From Candidatus Acidiferrum typicum (lineage in GTDB: Bacteria > Acidobacteriota > Terriglobia > Acidiferrales > UBA7541): 64,000 bases of DNA. The stretch covers positions 62,001-126,000 of the forward strand of contig DLMH01000075.1 in NCBI GenBank assembly GCA_002478115.1. Direction: 5' to 3'. Positions 35,132-44,321 of this stretch are shown one piece after another. The translations under genes were made by a program, and so were the position numbers. How positions within the stretch are numbered: the stretch's first letter is position 1; every line of letters begins with the position of its first letter. The notes under the pieces were generated by a model. That model was not told the origin of the DNA. It ran no database searches and worked only from the letters and a program-made list of their open reading frames with translations.

Positions 35132-36586
35132 ATGGCGAACCCACAAGGATTCCGTTCAGAGAATTCAGCCTACGGCGGTGGCATTGAGAAAGTGCCCTTC
35201 GAGGGCATCTCGCGCAACGACCGTGCTGCGCCGCCGATGCACCTGCTGCTGGTTGATGATGACGATCATATCCGTGAAGTTTGCCGCAGCGTCGCGGAAG
35301 ACTGCGGCATGAAGGTGACGGACGTCAGCACCGCCGAAGAGGCGCTCGAAGTGATGGAAATGTCCTCGGTGGATATCCTGCTGACCGACCTGCGTTTGCC
35401 GGGAACGAGCGGCCTGGAACTATTACGGCGGGTGACGCAAATCTACCCGGACATGGCTGTGGTGATGCTCACGCAGTACGGCACGATTGATTCCGCGGTC
35501 GAGGCCACGCGCATGGGCGCGGCAGATTATGTCACCAAGCCGTTTCGCGTGGAGGAATTGCGCGCGCGGCTGCAGCAGGTGGCCCATTCCGTGGAACTAA
35601 AGCGGGAAAACCGCTTGCTGCGGGAGCAGGTGCGGACGCGCCCGGGGTTTGGCGGGCTCATCGGGATGTCGCCGCGCATGGAGCGGGTCTACAAGCTGAT
35701 CGAGAAAGTGAGCCAGCGTACGCATCCCGTGCTGATTCTCGGCGAGAGCGGAACGGGAAAAGAGCTGGTGGCGCGAAGCGTTCATTTTCTGGGTCCTCGC
35801 AAAGACCGGCCTTTTGTGCCCGTGGAGTGTTCCGCGCTCGTGCCAACCCTGGTGGAATCCGAGTTGTTCGGATACACCAAGGGAGCATTCACCGGAGCCA
35901 TGCAGGCCAGGCAAGGCCTGATGGAATCGGCCAATGGCGGCACCTTGTTCCTGGATGAGATTGGAGAGATGTCGCTGGAAATGCAGGCGAAACTCCTGCG
36001 CGCGCTGCAACAAAGAGAGATCAAGCCGGTGGGCTCCACGGAGCGCAGAACGATTGATGTCCGCATCGTTGCCGCCACCAACCGCGACTTGGAATTGGCC
36101 ATCAAGAACGGGAACTTCCGTCAGGACCTCTTTTTCCGGTTGAATGTGGTGCAGATCAAACTTCCGCCGCTGCGAGACCGGAAAGGCGACATCCCGTTGC
36201 TGGTGACCGCGTTTCTGGAGAAATTCGCCGACCCCGACGACGCCCACCGTGAGCTGACCGAAGACGCGATGCGGCGATTGATGGCCTACGACTGGCCGGG
36301 AAATGTTCGGGAGTTGGAGAACACCATCGAACGCGCGGTGGCCTTAAGTTCTGGCCCCCTGGTGAGTGTCCATGACTTGCCGAGTAATCTGCAATATCCG
36401 ACCACGGATCGCGCGCCGGAAAAAGAGGAGCTGCTACCGCTGGACGAACTGGAGCGCCGTGCGATTCTGAGCACTTTGCGGCAGACCGGCGGCGATAAAC
36501 AAGCGGCAGCGCGCATGCTGGGAATTGGCAAGACCACCCTGTACCGGAAGCTGAAGCAGTACCAGATCGAGCGCACTGACGCTTAG
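35132..36586 (+). CDS. NtrC-family sigma-54-dependent response regulator
   Basis: 484 residues from ATG 35132 with GGAG upstream. Receiver domain at about 36-150 with acidic pocket VDDDD, phospho-acceptor Asp86 (LLTDLRLPG) and Lys136 (TKPF). AAA+ domain at about 175-400: Walker A GESGTGK (204-210), GAFTGA (251-256) for sigma-54 contact, Walker B GGTLFLDEIGEM, and the arginine finger region in FRLNVVQIKLPPLRDR. C-terminal Fis-type HTH (GDKQAAARMLGIGKTTLYRKLKQY). It activates sigma-54 promoters when phosphorylated. The partner kinase is probably encoded directly downstream, in two frame-linked pieces. Confidence 0.97.
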   Translation: MANPQGFRSENSAYGGGIEKVPFEGISRNDRAAPPMHLLLVDDDDHIREVCRSVAEDCGMKVTDVSTAEEALEVMEMSSVDILLTDLRLPGTSGLELLRRVTQIYPDMAVVMLTQYGTIDSAVEATRMGAADYVTKPFRVEELRARLQQVAHSVELKRENRLLREQVRTRPGFGGLIGMSPRMERVYKLIEKVSQRTHPVLILGESGTGKELVARSVHFLGPRKDRPFVPVECSALVPTLVESELFGYTKGAFTGAMQARQGLMESANGGTLFLDEIGEMSLEMQAKLLRALQQREIKPVGSTERRTIDVRIVAATNRDLELAIKNGNFRQDLFFRLNVVQIKLPPLRDRKGDIPLLVTAFLEKFADPDDAHRELTEDAMRRLMAYDWPGNVRELENTIERAVALSSGPLVSVHDLPSNLQYPTTDRAPEKEELLPLDELERRAILSTLRQTGGDKQAAARMLGIGKTTLYRKLKQYQIERTDA

Positions 36587-36755
36587 CCGGGCGCGAGGGC
36601 GTACTCCGGTTCACTTCGGGAATGGATTCCCGCAAGTATCGAGTTGGCAAACCCCTGCCGTTCAATTCCCCTGTTTTTTCAATAAGATCGCGTCCCTACA
36701 AGTTTGGTCCAGCCAATGCATAGTTGAGCCCTGAGCAGGCCACAGGGGGCTCGGC

Positions 36756-37874
36756 ATGTTTTCGCAAAGCCGCGCAAAAAAGACGCCGCAGGAAGTGATC
36801 GCTGGTGGCGTTTTGCGTGCGGCCAGAGCCGGAGCTGCCCGTGAAGAGTGGATCCGCATCGCCATCGATGAATTGGCGATGGAACCAGCCATCGAGCGCG
36901 TCGGGATTTGGCTCGAGCCGACAGCACAGGAGGGAGACAGAGGCGCGGTTGTCTTCAGTGGCGCAGTTTGGGAACGCAACGCTGGGAACTTGCCGCCGGA
37001 ATGGCGAAAGATCTCAGCGGAAGCACCTCTGCCCCGCGAAGTTCTAAACGGCACAAGCAGCGTCGAACACGGACTGGAGAGCACCACGCGTGCGCCCATG
37101 CTCGGGCCACTGGTGGAATTGCAGCGCGCCCTCTGGGTGCCCATTGTCGGGCACCGCATCCTCGGCGGCCTGATCCTTGCCGGAACTCGCGAAAAACACG
37201 CACTCCTGCCCCGCGCGAAGGTAGAGCGCATCGCCGAAGAGATCGGCCTGCTGCTTGAAATCGAGGAAGATCGCCGGCTGGCGCGCGAGCGCCATGAGGA
37301 TCTGATCCTCTGGCGGCGCGTACAGGATCTGCTGCAGAAACCGGAAGCCTCGAAGGATTTATTGCGCGAATTGGCGGAAAGCTGCACCGCGGGAACGGGG
37401 AAGGGCGGAGTTGGCGCCGTGTTTGCCTTGCTTGGCGAGCGAACGAACGCTTTGCCGGGGGACACCCCAGCGGCCGCGGGAGCAGTGAATCGCCTGGCGC
37501 TCTGCGGACAAAGCGGAGATCCCGAGTGGGCGCACAGCCTGAATCAAGGGCCACTGGAGACTCTTTGGCAGCAGGCAGTGGAAACCCGGCGTGTCTGCGG
37601 AGCGGAGGCCGAACGCCTTCCACTTGCTCGGCAGATTTCAAGGGTTGTGGCCATTCCCATGGAATTCGATGGCGGGGTGAACGCCGTGCTGGTGGCCGGA
37701 CTTCCCTGGCGAAGGAGTTCTCTCGGCCTGCTGGAGCGCTTGGAGTTGCGCGCGCTTTTGGCGGCTCAGGTACTCGAGCGTAGAAACCGCATCGCGCGTG
37801 AACTAAACGAAAAGTCGCAACAAAGCCTCCTTCTGGAATCGAATGAAGAGCCCGTGGTGATCGTGGACCGCTAG
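36756..37874 (+). CDS. Hybrid sensor histidine kinase, N-terminal part (two GAF domains), ending at an in-frame TAG
   Basis: 372 residues, ATG 36756 after a GGGGG stretch. Residues about 28-170 (IAIDELAMEPAIERVGIWL, then ALWVPIVGHRILGGLILAGT) and about 180-345 (AIPMEFDGGVNAVLVAGLPW) read as two GAF sensor domains. The chain stops in EEPVVIVDR at the very point where a PAS domain starts. The same frame continues without a break (GFVIGMSRGARQLVG) into the next entry. A single TAG at 37872-37874 therefore splits what would be a 1002-residue protein. As written this product would have sensors and no kinase. Confidence 0.8.
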   Translation: MFSQSRAKKTPQEVIAGGVLRAARAGAAREEWIRIAIDELAMEPAIERVGIWLEPTAQEGDRGAVVFSGAVWERNAGNLPPEWRKISAEAPLPREVLNGTSSVEHGLESTTRAPMLGPLVELQRALWVPIVGHRILGGLILAGTREKHALLPRAKVERIAEEIGLLLEIEEDRRLARERHEDLILWRRVQDLLQKPEASKDLLRELAESCTAGTGKGGVGAVFALLGERTNALPGDTPAAAGAVNRLALCGQSGDPEWAHSLNQGPLETLWQQAVETRRVCGAEAERLPLARQISRVVAIPMEFDGGVNAVLVAGLPWRRSSLGLLERLELRALLAAQVLERRNRIARELNEKSQQSLLLESNEEPVVIVDR

Positions 37875-37889
37875 GGATTCGTCATCGGG

Positions 37890-39764
37890 ATGAGCCGCGG
37901 GGCCAGGCAACTGGTCGGAGATTCGGCAGAGGCGCGGGAAGATACCCATCAGATCTCGCGCTTCGCGGAGGTGTTCCGGCCACGGGAGTGGGAGGAAGTT
38001 CATCGTTGGGTGAAGTCTGCTTTCGTCGAGGGAGCCCAGGGAAAGGAAGACCCTTTTGTGGCGCACTTGAAAGACGGGACCGCGTTGCGATTGCGCCACA
38101 CGGCCATTTCCGATCGGAAGGATTGCTCCTTGATCCTGGAGAGGACGGACGATTTGCCGTGCGCGCGGGAGCTCCATGAAGTGGAGTCGGAACTCCAGCA
38201 GGTACTGGAGTGGCTGGATGAAGGCGTTGTTGTCTTCGACGAAAACGATCGCATTCGCGCAAAGAATGCGCGTTTTCTTCAGATCCTGGGTCTTAGCACG
38301 GACGACGGCGCTTCCGTGCAATGTCTCGAGGACCTGATACGCCGTACGGCTAACAGCGCCAGGGAGCCCGAAAAGTTCGCCGCACGGTGGCAAGCCTTTG
38401 CGGAAGGCGCCGGAGAGAGGGTGCGCGAGGAATTGGCCATGAAAGGGCCTCTTCCTCAGGTGATTGAGCGGTCCACCCGCGCGATTGTCGGGGGAAATGG
38501 ACGAAAACTGGGACGCGTGGAAGTGTACCGGGAGATGAGCGCACAACGGATGTTCCAGTCCCGCATGATGCAGACGGAGAAGTTGGCGGCCATCGGCCAG
38601 CATGTCACCGGGATCGTCCATGAATTGAGCAACCCGCTGACAACCATACTGGTGAACGCGCAGCGCCTGGTACTGCAAGATGGCGATGGAATAAGCGCCA
38701 CGCTGTCGCAGAACATTTTGGAAGAATCCGAGCGCGCCACGGCCATACTGCGGCAGTTGCTCGTATTGTCGCGGGAATCCTTGCCGGAGCGGCGGCTTGT
38801 TTCCTTGAATGATTTGGTGGATCGCACCATGGAACTCCAGAGGCTGGCGCTTTCTGGAAGCCACCTTCGCCTGATCGTCGAAAAGCAGGAGGGGCTGCCA
38901 CTCATTGAAGGCGACTACGGCCAACTGCAGCAGGTATTGATGAATTTGCTCCAGAATGCCCAGCAAGCCATCGCATACAGCGGAACGGGCAGCACCATCG
39001 GCGTGCGGACCATATTCGGCGGCAGCCGCCGGGTCACCCTGGAAGTCTGGGACGACGGCCCGGGAATTCCTGGCGTGATCCAGGCGCGCATTTTCGATCC
39101 CTTTTTTACCACCAAGCCGCCCGGTGTGGGCACCGGTTTAGGACTGGCCATTGTGCTGGGCTTTGTGCGCCAGCACGGAGGCACGGTCACGCTGCTTAGT
39201 CCGCCGCACGGGGGCGCGCGTTTCGTGGTGGAATTGCCGGTTGCTCCAGCAGTCGGGATGCAGTTCGACGAGAAAAGTGCCGCATTGTCTGCAGGAGAAC
39301 CCCCGCCACCGGCAGGGAACTTCATGCTCGAAGAGATGCCGGCGGGAAAGGTGCCACGGATTTTGGTATTAGAGGACGAACCGACGGTTGCGAGCCTGAT
39401 TGCGGACGTTCTGCGCGAGGAAGGTATGAGAGTGGACGTGCTGCTGGACGGCAACCAGGCGCTCCAGCAGGCCGACAGGGAGTCCTATGACTTGGCCATC
39501 TGCGACCTGAAGATGCCCGGAATGGATGGGCAAAGGTTCTATCAGACCCTGCTCCAGCGTCAGAATCCGCTTCACGAGCATGTGTTGTTTGTCACCGGCG
39601 ACATGGTTGCGCCGCGCACACAGGAATTCCTGGAACGCCATCACCTGACACACGTGGCTAAACCATTCCGCATGGAAGAGTTGAGCGGCGCGGTTCACGG
39701 GATGTTGGGAAAGAAAAAGGCGATGGCTGCCGTCCGGGCAAGCGCCAAGGCAAAGGAAGCCTAG
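37890..39764 (+). CDS. Hybrid sensor histidine kinase, C-terminal part (PAS, HisKA, HATPase, receiver)
   Basis: 624 residues from ATG 37890, in the same frame as the preceding piece. It starts inside a PAS domain, so its N-terminus is truncated. A second PAS lies at about 95-190 (EWLDEGVVVFDENDRIRAKN). HisKA has His244 in GIVHELSNPL. HATPase motifs are LMNLLQNAQQA (N box), WDDGPGIPG (G1) and GTGLGLAIV (G2). A receiver domain with LEDEP and phospho-acceptor Asp539 (CDLKMPG) is at about 488-605. No Shine-Dalgarno precedes the ATG, so independent expression may be poor. It is followed after 4 bases by another signalling gene. Confidence 0.85.
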   Translation: MSRGARQLVGDSAEAREDTHQISRFAEVFRPREWEEVHRWVKSAFVEGAQGKEDPFVAHLKDGTALRLRHTAISDRKDCSLILERTDDLPCARELHEVESELQQVLEWLDEGVVVFDENDRIRAKNARFLQILGLSTDDGASVQCLEDLIRRTANSAREPEKFAARWQAFAEGAGERVREELAMKGPLPQVIERSTRAIVGGNGRKLGRVEVYREMSAQRMFQSRMMQTEKLAAIGQHVTGIVHELSNPLTTILVNAQRLVLQDGDGISATLSQNILEESERATAILRQLLVLSRESLPERRLVSLNDLVDRTMELQRLALSGSHLRLIVEKQEGLPLIEGDYGQLQQVLMNLLQNAQQAIAYSGTGSTIGVRTIFGGSRRVTLEVWDDGPGIPGVIQARIFDPFFTTKPPGVGTGLGLAIVLGFVRQHGGTVTLLSPPHGGARFVVELPVAPAVGMQFDEKSAALSAGEPPPPAGNFMLEEMPAGKVPRILVLEDEPTVASLIADVLREEGMRVDVLLDGNQALQQADRESYDLAICDLKMPGMDGQRFYQTLLQRQNPLHEHVLFVTGDMVAPRTQEFLERHHLTHVAKPFRMEELSGAVHGMLGKKKAMAAVRASAKAKEA

Positions 39765-39768
39765 GAAG

Positions 39769-40509
39769 ATGGGTAACACGATGGGAAAACAAGATCACGG
39801 CGAACGGGAAGAGTTCGTGATGGTATGCGGAGAGCGGGAATTTAGCGAAGAAGTGAAGGATGAATGGGGGCAGCGTCACAATCCGGCGCGCTTGGAGTGC
39901 GTAAGTGGATGGCAATCGGCGCACAAAATTCTGGAAGCACGCATCCCGGCGGTGATTCTGGTCGGGGAGCGAACCGCGGCGCCGGACGCCGGAGCGGAGC
40001 GCGAGAAAACACCGGCGCTGAACGCGGTGGTCACTCTGTTTGCGGGTTACGCGCCGACGGTGGTCGTGGCAAGCGCGGAGCAGCAAGCGGGCCTGCAGAC
40101 ACTGCTGGCAGGCGGAACGGTGGATTTTGTGATGCGCACCGCGGGTTGCCTGCCGGTGGCCGTGGGGCTGGTGGAGCGCCGTCTGCGCCGGCACGGCGGA
40201 TGGCCAAGCGCCAGGATGGCGCGACCCATGGAAACGGAAGATCATCCTGAAGATTCGGAGGCCGGAGATTTCGGGGAGATTCTGCGCCACGAATTGAACA
40301 ACCCATTGACCGGGATACTCGGGAATGCCGAGCTCTTGCTGGTGGAACTCCGGCGTAAAAAGGTTCCGCTGCCACCGCAGACGGAGCACCGTCTGGAAAC
40401 CATCGCCACGCTCGCCGTGCGCATGCGGGAAACCGTGCGGCGGCTGAGCGACGAATGGGAAGCACAGTCCGAAGCCATGGCCCGCGAGGTGGTCCTGCCT
40501 CCAAATTGA
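39769..40509 (+). CDS. HisKA-only signalling protein without kinase ATPase domain
   Basis: 246 residues; ATG 39769 lies 4 bases after the previous stop, with AGGAAG upstream (a second ATG at 39781 is possible). Residues about 14-135 resemble a degenerate receiver (IPAVILVGERTA, PTVVVASAEQQAGLQTLLAGGTVDFVMR) without clear acidic phospho-acceptor spacing. Residues about 165-235 form a dimerisation/phospho-acceptor helix pair with His174 in ILRHELNNPLTGILGNAELLL. The protein ends 60 residues later with no N, G1 or G2 box, so it cannot autophosphorylate alone. A phosphotransfer or dimerisation role with the adjacent hybrid kinase is inferred. A dispersed repeat follows. Confidence 0.75.
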   Translation: MGNTMGKQDHGEREEFVMVCGEREFSEEVKDEWGQRHNPARLECVSGWQSAHKILEARIPAVILVGERTAAPDAGAEREKTPALNAVVTLFAGYAPTVVVASAEQQAGLQTLLAGGTVDFVMRTAGCLPVAVGLVERRLRRHGGWPSARMARPMETEDHPEDSEAGDFGEILRHELNNPLTGILGNAELLLVELRRKKVPLPPQTEHRLETIATLAVRMRETVRRLSDEWEAQSEAMAREVVLPPN

Positions 40510-40577
40510 GGCTGTGTTCCGAAATTGGACTTCTTGCAAAAAACTACTTTTTCCAACTAAAGCGACTTGAACTGTGG

Positions 40578-40706
40578 AAATCCAACTTTGCCAAAGCTGG
40601 ATTTTTCCGATCATTTACCACCCAACATTATGTCATTCCGACCGGAGGGACGGCGCTCTTGCCCGTCCCGGAGTGGAGGAATCCCTCTTCAACTTCGGAT
40701 TTCAGG
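40578..40706 (+). repeat. Dispersed repeat, copy 2 (right part)
   Basis: From AAATCCAACTTTGCC to the terminal TTCGGATTTCAGG (40694-40706) this matches the other three copies. It includes the CATTCCGACCGGAGGGACGG core and the internal GGGACGGC/CCCGTCCC hairpin. The left portion differs from copies 3 and 4. It ends 18 bases before the stop codon of the minus-strand hydrolase gene. Confidence 0.8.
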
Positions 40707-40723
40707 CGAAGTCTTCGCGCGAA

Positions 40724-41656
40724 TCACGGCGCTGTCGCTGGGTCCGCGAAGAAGCGCAGCACTCGGCGGCGAAATTCCTGCGGCTGGTACCCCTGCGCCG
40801 CCGTGTGAAACGCGCCGGGAACCACCCAAAGCGATTTGGGCCCGCGCGCCGCCCGGTAAATCATTTCGGCGTGGCGGCAGGGAAGCGTCGTGTCCGCGGT
40901 ATCGCAAATCAGGAGAACAGGAAAAGCGCGCGAGGCTACCGCCAGTTCCGGAGAGACATTTGCGGCTGGGAAGCCTGCCAGGGATTGTCCGTGGTGCAGC
41001 ATCATCCATGCCCCGGGCGCAAAAATCGTTTTGCCCAGCAGCGGATATTTCTGCAGCCCGGCATAGTCGTAAGAAGCTTCGCGCAAGCTGGCGAAGGGCG
41101 CTTCCGCCGCGACAGCTTCGATGCGTGCATCGGCTCCCGCCGCCTGCAGCGCGATGCCGGCGCCCATGGACTCTCCCAACGCGAAGATGTGCGCCGGATG
41201 TTCCGCTGCGACAAGCGCGTCCACGACCGCGCGGCTATCGTTGCGCTCCAGCCAGCCGTAGGTCGCCACGGGGCCTTCGCTTTCGCCGTGCGCGCGCGCA
41301 TCCATCATCGTGACGCCATAACCCGCGCGCAGCAGAATCAGCGCCTGTTCCAGAACGCCCATGCGGTTATCCGCAACGCCGTGAAACACCAGCACCCAGG
41401 TGCCATTGGGTTTTGCGGGACGCACTTTCCAGCCGCGCAAGAGCACGCCGTCGGGTGCCCGCACGTCGAACTCTTCGCGATGGGCGCCGATCTCGGCAAA
41501 CGAAACGTCGGCCTCCACCACCAGATCCGGCGTCAGCGGCCGCCGCATCGGGTGCAGAAATGCCGGTGCCGCCAGCCAGCCGGCCACGCCCGCAAACACA
41601 GGCGGAAAGAGGAGCAAAATTAGAAGAATGCGGAAAAGCCGCCGGCGCGTTCGCAT
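40724..41656 (-). CDS. Membrane-anchored alpha/beta hydrolase
   Basis: 310 residues. An N-terminal membrane helix (LFRILLILLLFPPVFAGVAGWLAA) is followed by an alpha/beta hydrolase core. The visible parts are an oxyanion strand WVLVFHGVADNR, nucleophile Ser163 in ALGESMGAG, acid Asp255 in CDTADTTLP, and His284 in PGAFHTAA. MMDARAHGESEG before the nucleophile is typical of the BAAT/serine aminopeptidase-like group. The catalytic domain would face the periplasm if the helix is a signal anchor. Substrate is unknown. The gene converges on the HisKA-only gene and has its own upstream region. Confidence 0.9.
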   Translation of the reverse strand: MRTRRRLFRILLILLLFPPVFAGVAGWLAAPAFLHPMRRPLTPDLVVEADVSFAEIGAHREEFDVRAPDGVLLRGWKVRPAKPNGTWVLVFHGVADNRMGVLEQALILLRAGYGVTMMDARAHGESEGPVATYGWLERNDSRAVVDALVAAEHPAHIFALGESMGAGIALQAAGADARIEAVAAEAPFASLREASYDYAGLQKYPLLGKTIFAPGAWMMLHHGQSLAGFPAANVSPELAVASRAFPVLLICDTADTTLPCRHAEMIYRAARGPKSLWVVPGAFHTAAQGYQPQEFRRRVLRFFADPATAP

Positions 41657-41747
41657 ATTAATGGTGACGCAAAACAGGGAGTGAAAGTTCGCGACAGCGG
41701 AAACATGACTTCATCGTGGCCAACCCGGCGCACCTGATTGCAGAGTA

Positions 41748-41770
41748 GGGGTCCAGCATTGCTGGACCCC
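41748..41770. repeat. Perfect 10-bp hairpin between the hydrolase and exporter genes
   Basis: GGGGTCCAGC (41748-41757) pairs with GCTGGACCCC (41761-41770) around ATT. It lies just after the stop of the minus-strand permease gene, but no T-run follows on either strand, so termination is uncertain. It could also be a REP unit. Confidence 0.5.
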
Positions 41771-41788
41771 ATGCCCGCAAGATCAATA

Positions 41789-42997
41789 TCAGGATCGGAA
41801 GAGCACATCTTCGCGCTGAAACATTTTGACGGCGAGGAAGAGCGCCGCGGCGGCATAGACGCACGTCGAAAAAAAGATGATGGCGATGAAATTCCAGTGA
41901 TAGGTGCCGGTGACCAGTTCTTTGCACAGCAGGCTCGCATTGAGGATCGGCACCAAGGCAAGTTTGGCGGTGAGGTCAATCGGAAGCATGGCGGCGACGG
42001 CAGGAATGATGACGATGAACATGAGGGGACTGACGTAGCTCTGGGCTTCCTTGTAGCTTTTGGCAAAGAGGGACACGGTCATGACGCCGGCGGAGAAAAG
42101 GACGGCAACCGGCAGCACCATGATGAAAATGGAGAGGACCGTGTAAATGCCGATGTGCAGTTGGAGTTGGGCGGCGTCGGCGCCAGCCGTGTCAAAAGCG
42201 TGCAGGTGCCCGAGGACCGCGAAGGAGACACCCATGGACGTGACGGAGAGTGCGGCGGTGACGAGCGCGGTGGTAAGGACGAGGAAGAACTTGCCGAAGA
42301 CCAGGTCCACGCGGGCGATGGGGCTGGAGAGTATGGTCTCCATCGTGCCACGTTCTTTTTCGCCGGCGGTCAGGTCCATGGCGGGATACATGCTCCCGGT
42401 GAGGCACAGAAGTATAACCATGTAGCCGATGACGCCGCCGAAGGCCGCGCCGCCGACCTTTTCGGGCGGGGCGACGTTGTGCTCCTTGATTTCAAACGGT
42501 TTGAAAGCCGTTTCGGGGAGGTTCTTGGCGGCGAGATTGTCGTGAACGATGCGGTCGCGGTATTTTTCAAGGCTTTTCTGCACGTTGTCCGTGGCCAGGG
42601 CGGACTTCATGTCGCCTTCGTAATTGTGGATGAGAAGCGTGGCGAATCTTTGGTGCGCGATGCCCTCCTGGAAGCCCGCGGGAATTTCGATGGCGGCGCG
42701 AATCTCCTTGTTAATGACCTCATCCTTCCAGTTCTGCGTGGTGGGGACGACTCTGATTTTGTCCGAGCCGCGCAATTCCGCAAGAATTCCGGGAGAATCT
42801 TCCCCGCCGAGAATCATGACGGTGGGAACCTCCTTCTTGGCCTCGCCCACGAGGGCGGAAATCGCAGCCCCGATGCCGGCGGTGAGCAGGGGGAACAGGA
42901 GAAGCGGCACAAGGAGCGAGGAAATGAGGGTACGACGGTCGCGCAGAGCCTCGCGCAGTTCCTTGCGATAGACGATGCCGATATTGCGGAGATTCAT
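41789..42997 (-). CDS. ABC-2 type permease, NatB-like
   Basis: 402 residues from ATG 42997 (NLRNIGIVYRKELREALRDRRT), one base after the ATPase gene. N-terminal helix LISSLLVPLLLFPLLTAGIGAAI is followed by a large extracytoplasmic domain (about 60-190, with SPGILAELRGSDKIRV and DNVQKSLEKYRDRIVHDN). Five or more helices follow (VIGYMVILLCLTGSMYPAM, FFLVLTTALVTAALSVTSMGV, YTVLSIFIMVLPVAVLFSAGVM). The loop DLTAGEKERGTMETILSSPIARVDLV is the signature of the NatB/ABC-2 exporter permease group. NatAB-type systems export ions or small molecules using ATP; the substrate here is not evident. Confidence 0.92.
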   Translation of the reverse strand: MNLRNIGIVYRKELREALRDRRTLISSLLVPLLLFPLLTAGIGAAISALVGEAKKEVPTVMILGGEDSPGILAELRGSDKIRVVPTTQNWKDEVINKEIRAAIEIPAGFQEGIAHQRFATLLIHNYEGDMKSALATDNVQKSLEKYRDRIVHDNLAAKNLPETAFKPFEIKEHNVAPPEKVGGAAFGGVIGYMVILLCLTGSMYPAMDLTAGEKERGTMETILSSPIARVDLVFGKFFLVLTTALVTAALSVTSMGVSFAVLGHLHAFDTAGADAAQLQLHIGIYTVLSIFIMVLPVAVLFSAGVMTVSLFAKSYKEAQSYVSPLMFIVIIPAVAAMLPIDLTAKLALVPILNASLLCKELVTGTYHWNFIAIIFFSTCVYAAAALFLAVKMFQREDVLFRS

Positions 42998-42998
42998 G

Positions 42999-43754
42999 TC
43001 AGTTGGCCTTCTGCCCGGCGTAGAGAGGAGCAACAACCTTTACAAAGATTTCTTCCAGGTCGTTTTCGCCGTAGCGCGAGCGAAGTGCTCCAAGGGAGCC
43101 CTCGGTGAGGAGCTTGCCGGAATGAATGATGCCGATGATGTCGCACAATTTCTCCACCTCGCTCATCACGTGGGTCGAGAAAATAACGGTTTTGCCGCGC
43201 AGGCGGCACTCGCGAATGAACTCGATGATCGTGCGCGCCGTCATGATGTCCAGGCCCAGCGTGGGCTCGTCAAAGATCATGACCTGGGGGTCGTGGATGA
43301 GGGTGCGGGCGATGGAGGTCTTCTGTTTCATGCCGGTGGAGAGCTTGTCGCAACGGCGGTCGCGAAAAGAGTTCATGTCCAGGCGAGTGAAGATTTCGTC
43401 GACGCGTTTCTTAAGTGTGGCTTCATCGAGACCATTCAGCCGCCCGAAGTACTCGACCATCTCCTGGGAAGTGAGGCGCGGGTAGAGAGCCGTGGCGGTG
43501 GAGAGGAATCCGACATTGGCGCGTACCTTTTCAGGGGCTTCAATGACGTCGTGGCCGCAGACGATGGCCGTGCCGTCTGTGGGCTCCAGGATGGTGGCCA
43601 ACAGCCGCAGCGTGGTGGTTTTGCCGGCGCCGTTCGCCCCCAACAAGCCGTATATCTCGCCGGGCTTGCAGACGAAGCTGACGTTATCAACGGCGCGAAT
43701 TTCGCCGCGCTTCTTGTCCTTGAATGTTTTGGTCAGACCACGGGTTTCGATCAT
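42999..43754 (-). CDS. ABC transporter ATP-binding protein, NatA-like
   Basis: 251 residues. Walker A is GANGAGKTT (about 42-50), the signature region is CDKLSTGMKQKTSIARTL, Walker B is QVMIFDEPTLGLDI, and the H-loop is VIFSTHVMSEVEKL. The LSTGMKQK signature and length fit the NatA/CcmA-like exporters. It precedes the permease gene by one base, so the two make one exporter. No other ATPase subunit gene is near the MacA-like operon that starts at 44322 on the other strand. Confidence 0.95.
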   Translation of the reverse strand: MIETRGLTKTFKDKKRGEIRAVDNVSFVCKPGEIYGLLGANGAGKTTTLRLLATILEPTDGTAIVCGHDVIEAPEKVRANVGFLSTATALYPRLTSQEMVEYFGRLNGLDEATLKKRVDEIFTRLDMNSFRDRRCDKLSTGMKQKTSIARTLIHDPQVMIFDEPTLGLDIMTARTIIEFIRECRLRGKTVIFSTHVMSEVEKLCDIIGIIHSGKLLTEGSLGALRSRYGENDLEEIFVKVVAPLYAGQKAN

Positions 43755-43894
43755 GACAGTAACCTCGCAGAATTCCTCCGGGTGCAGGGCAGACCGCGTT
43801 CACAGGATATTACGCAGCGTAGCAAAAAAGATTACCAAGGACCGGCGGAACAGCCGCGGTAACTCGTAAAGCGATGGGTTCCAGGGAGTTATGG

Positions 43895-44056
43895 CTACCC
43901 TTTGTGGCAGTTAGGGCACTGTTTCGCATCAAACTTTTCGGGAGCCACGCGGAAGACGTTGTTGCACTGAATGCACACCCGGTGGAGTACCTTGGGAGGG
44001 GCAGGAGTGCCCGATTTGTCGGCCATAGGAACGGTCGGCGCTTCGCTGTTGCTCAT
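43895..44056 (-). CDS. Small zinc-ribbon protein (53 residues)
   Basis: This short gene begins ATG at 44056 and ends TAG at 43895. A Ser/Pro-rich leader of about 22 residues precedes the motif CIQC (Cys28, Cys31) and, 15 residues later, CPNC (Cys47, Cys50), ending HKG. The four Cys in two CxxC pairs with VFRVAPEKFD between are a classic zinc ribbon, similar to small FYDLN/rubredoxin-like proteins. No strong ribosome site is visible. It lies between the NatA-like gene and the divergent efflux operon. Function unknown; DNA, RNA or protein binding is possible. Confidence 0.7.
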   Translation of the reverse strand: MSNSEAPTVPMADKSGTPAPPKVLHRVCIQCNNVFRVAPEKFDAKQCPNCHKG

Positions 44057-44321
44057 GGCTAGATTCTAGCATGGCGGGAGCGGGTGATAGGTTACGACAT
44101 CCTGAAACTGGCCCCTGGCATCTCATTGCACATGACGAGGCAGGAACGGAAGTGTGTGGAGAAATGGCCAACCGTCCTGATAGACTTTACCGCAGGGATA
44201 GACCGCCCAGGCAATCGGCCAGAAAGCCCCGCAAAAGAATCGATTGAACCCAGCGAGGAGTGCTCGCGGGTGTGGCTTGGCAGAGCGCTTATGGCTGGCG
44301 GCGGCTCGATTTCAGGAACTT

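Noticed and set aside
41748..41770. Terminator for the NatB-like gene
   Set aside because: The stem is perfect, but no T-run follows on the minus strand; listed as a hairpin only.
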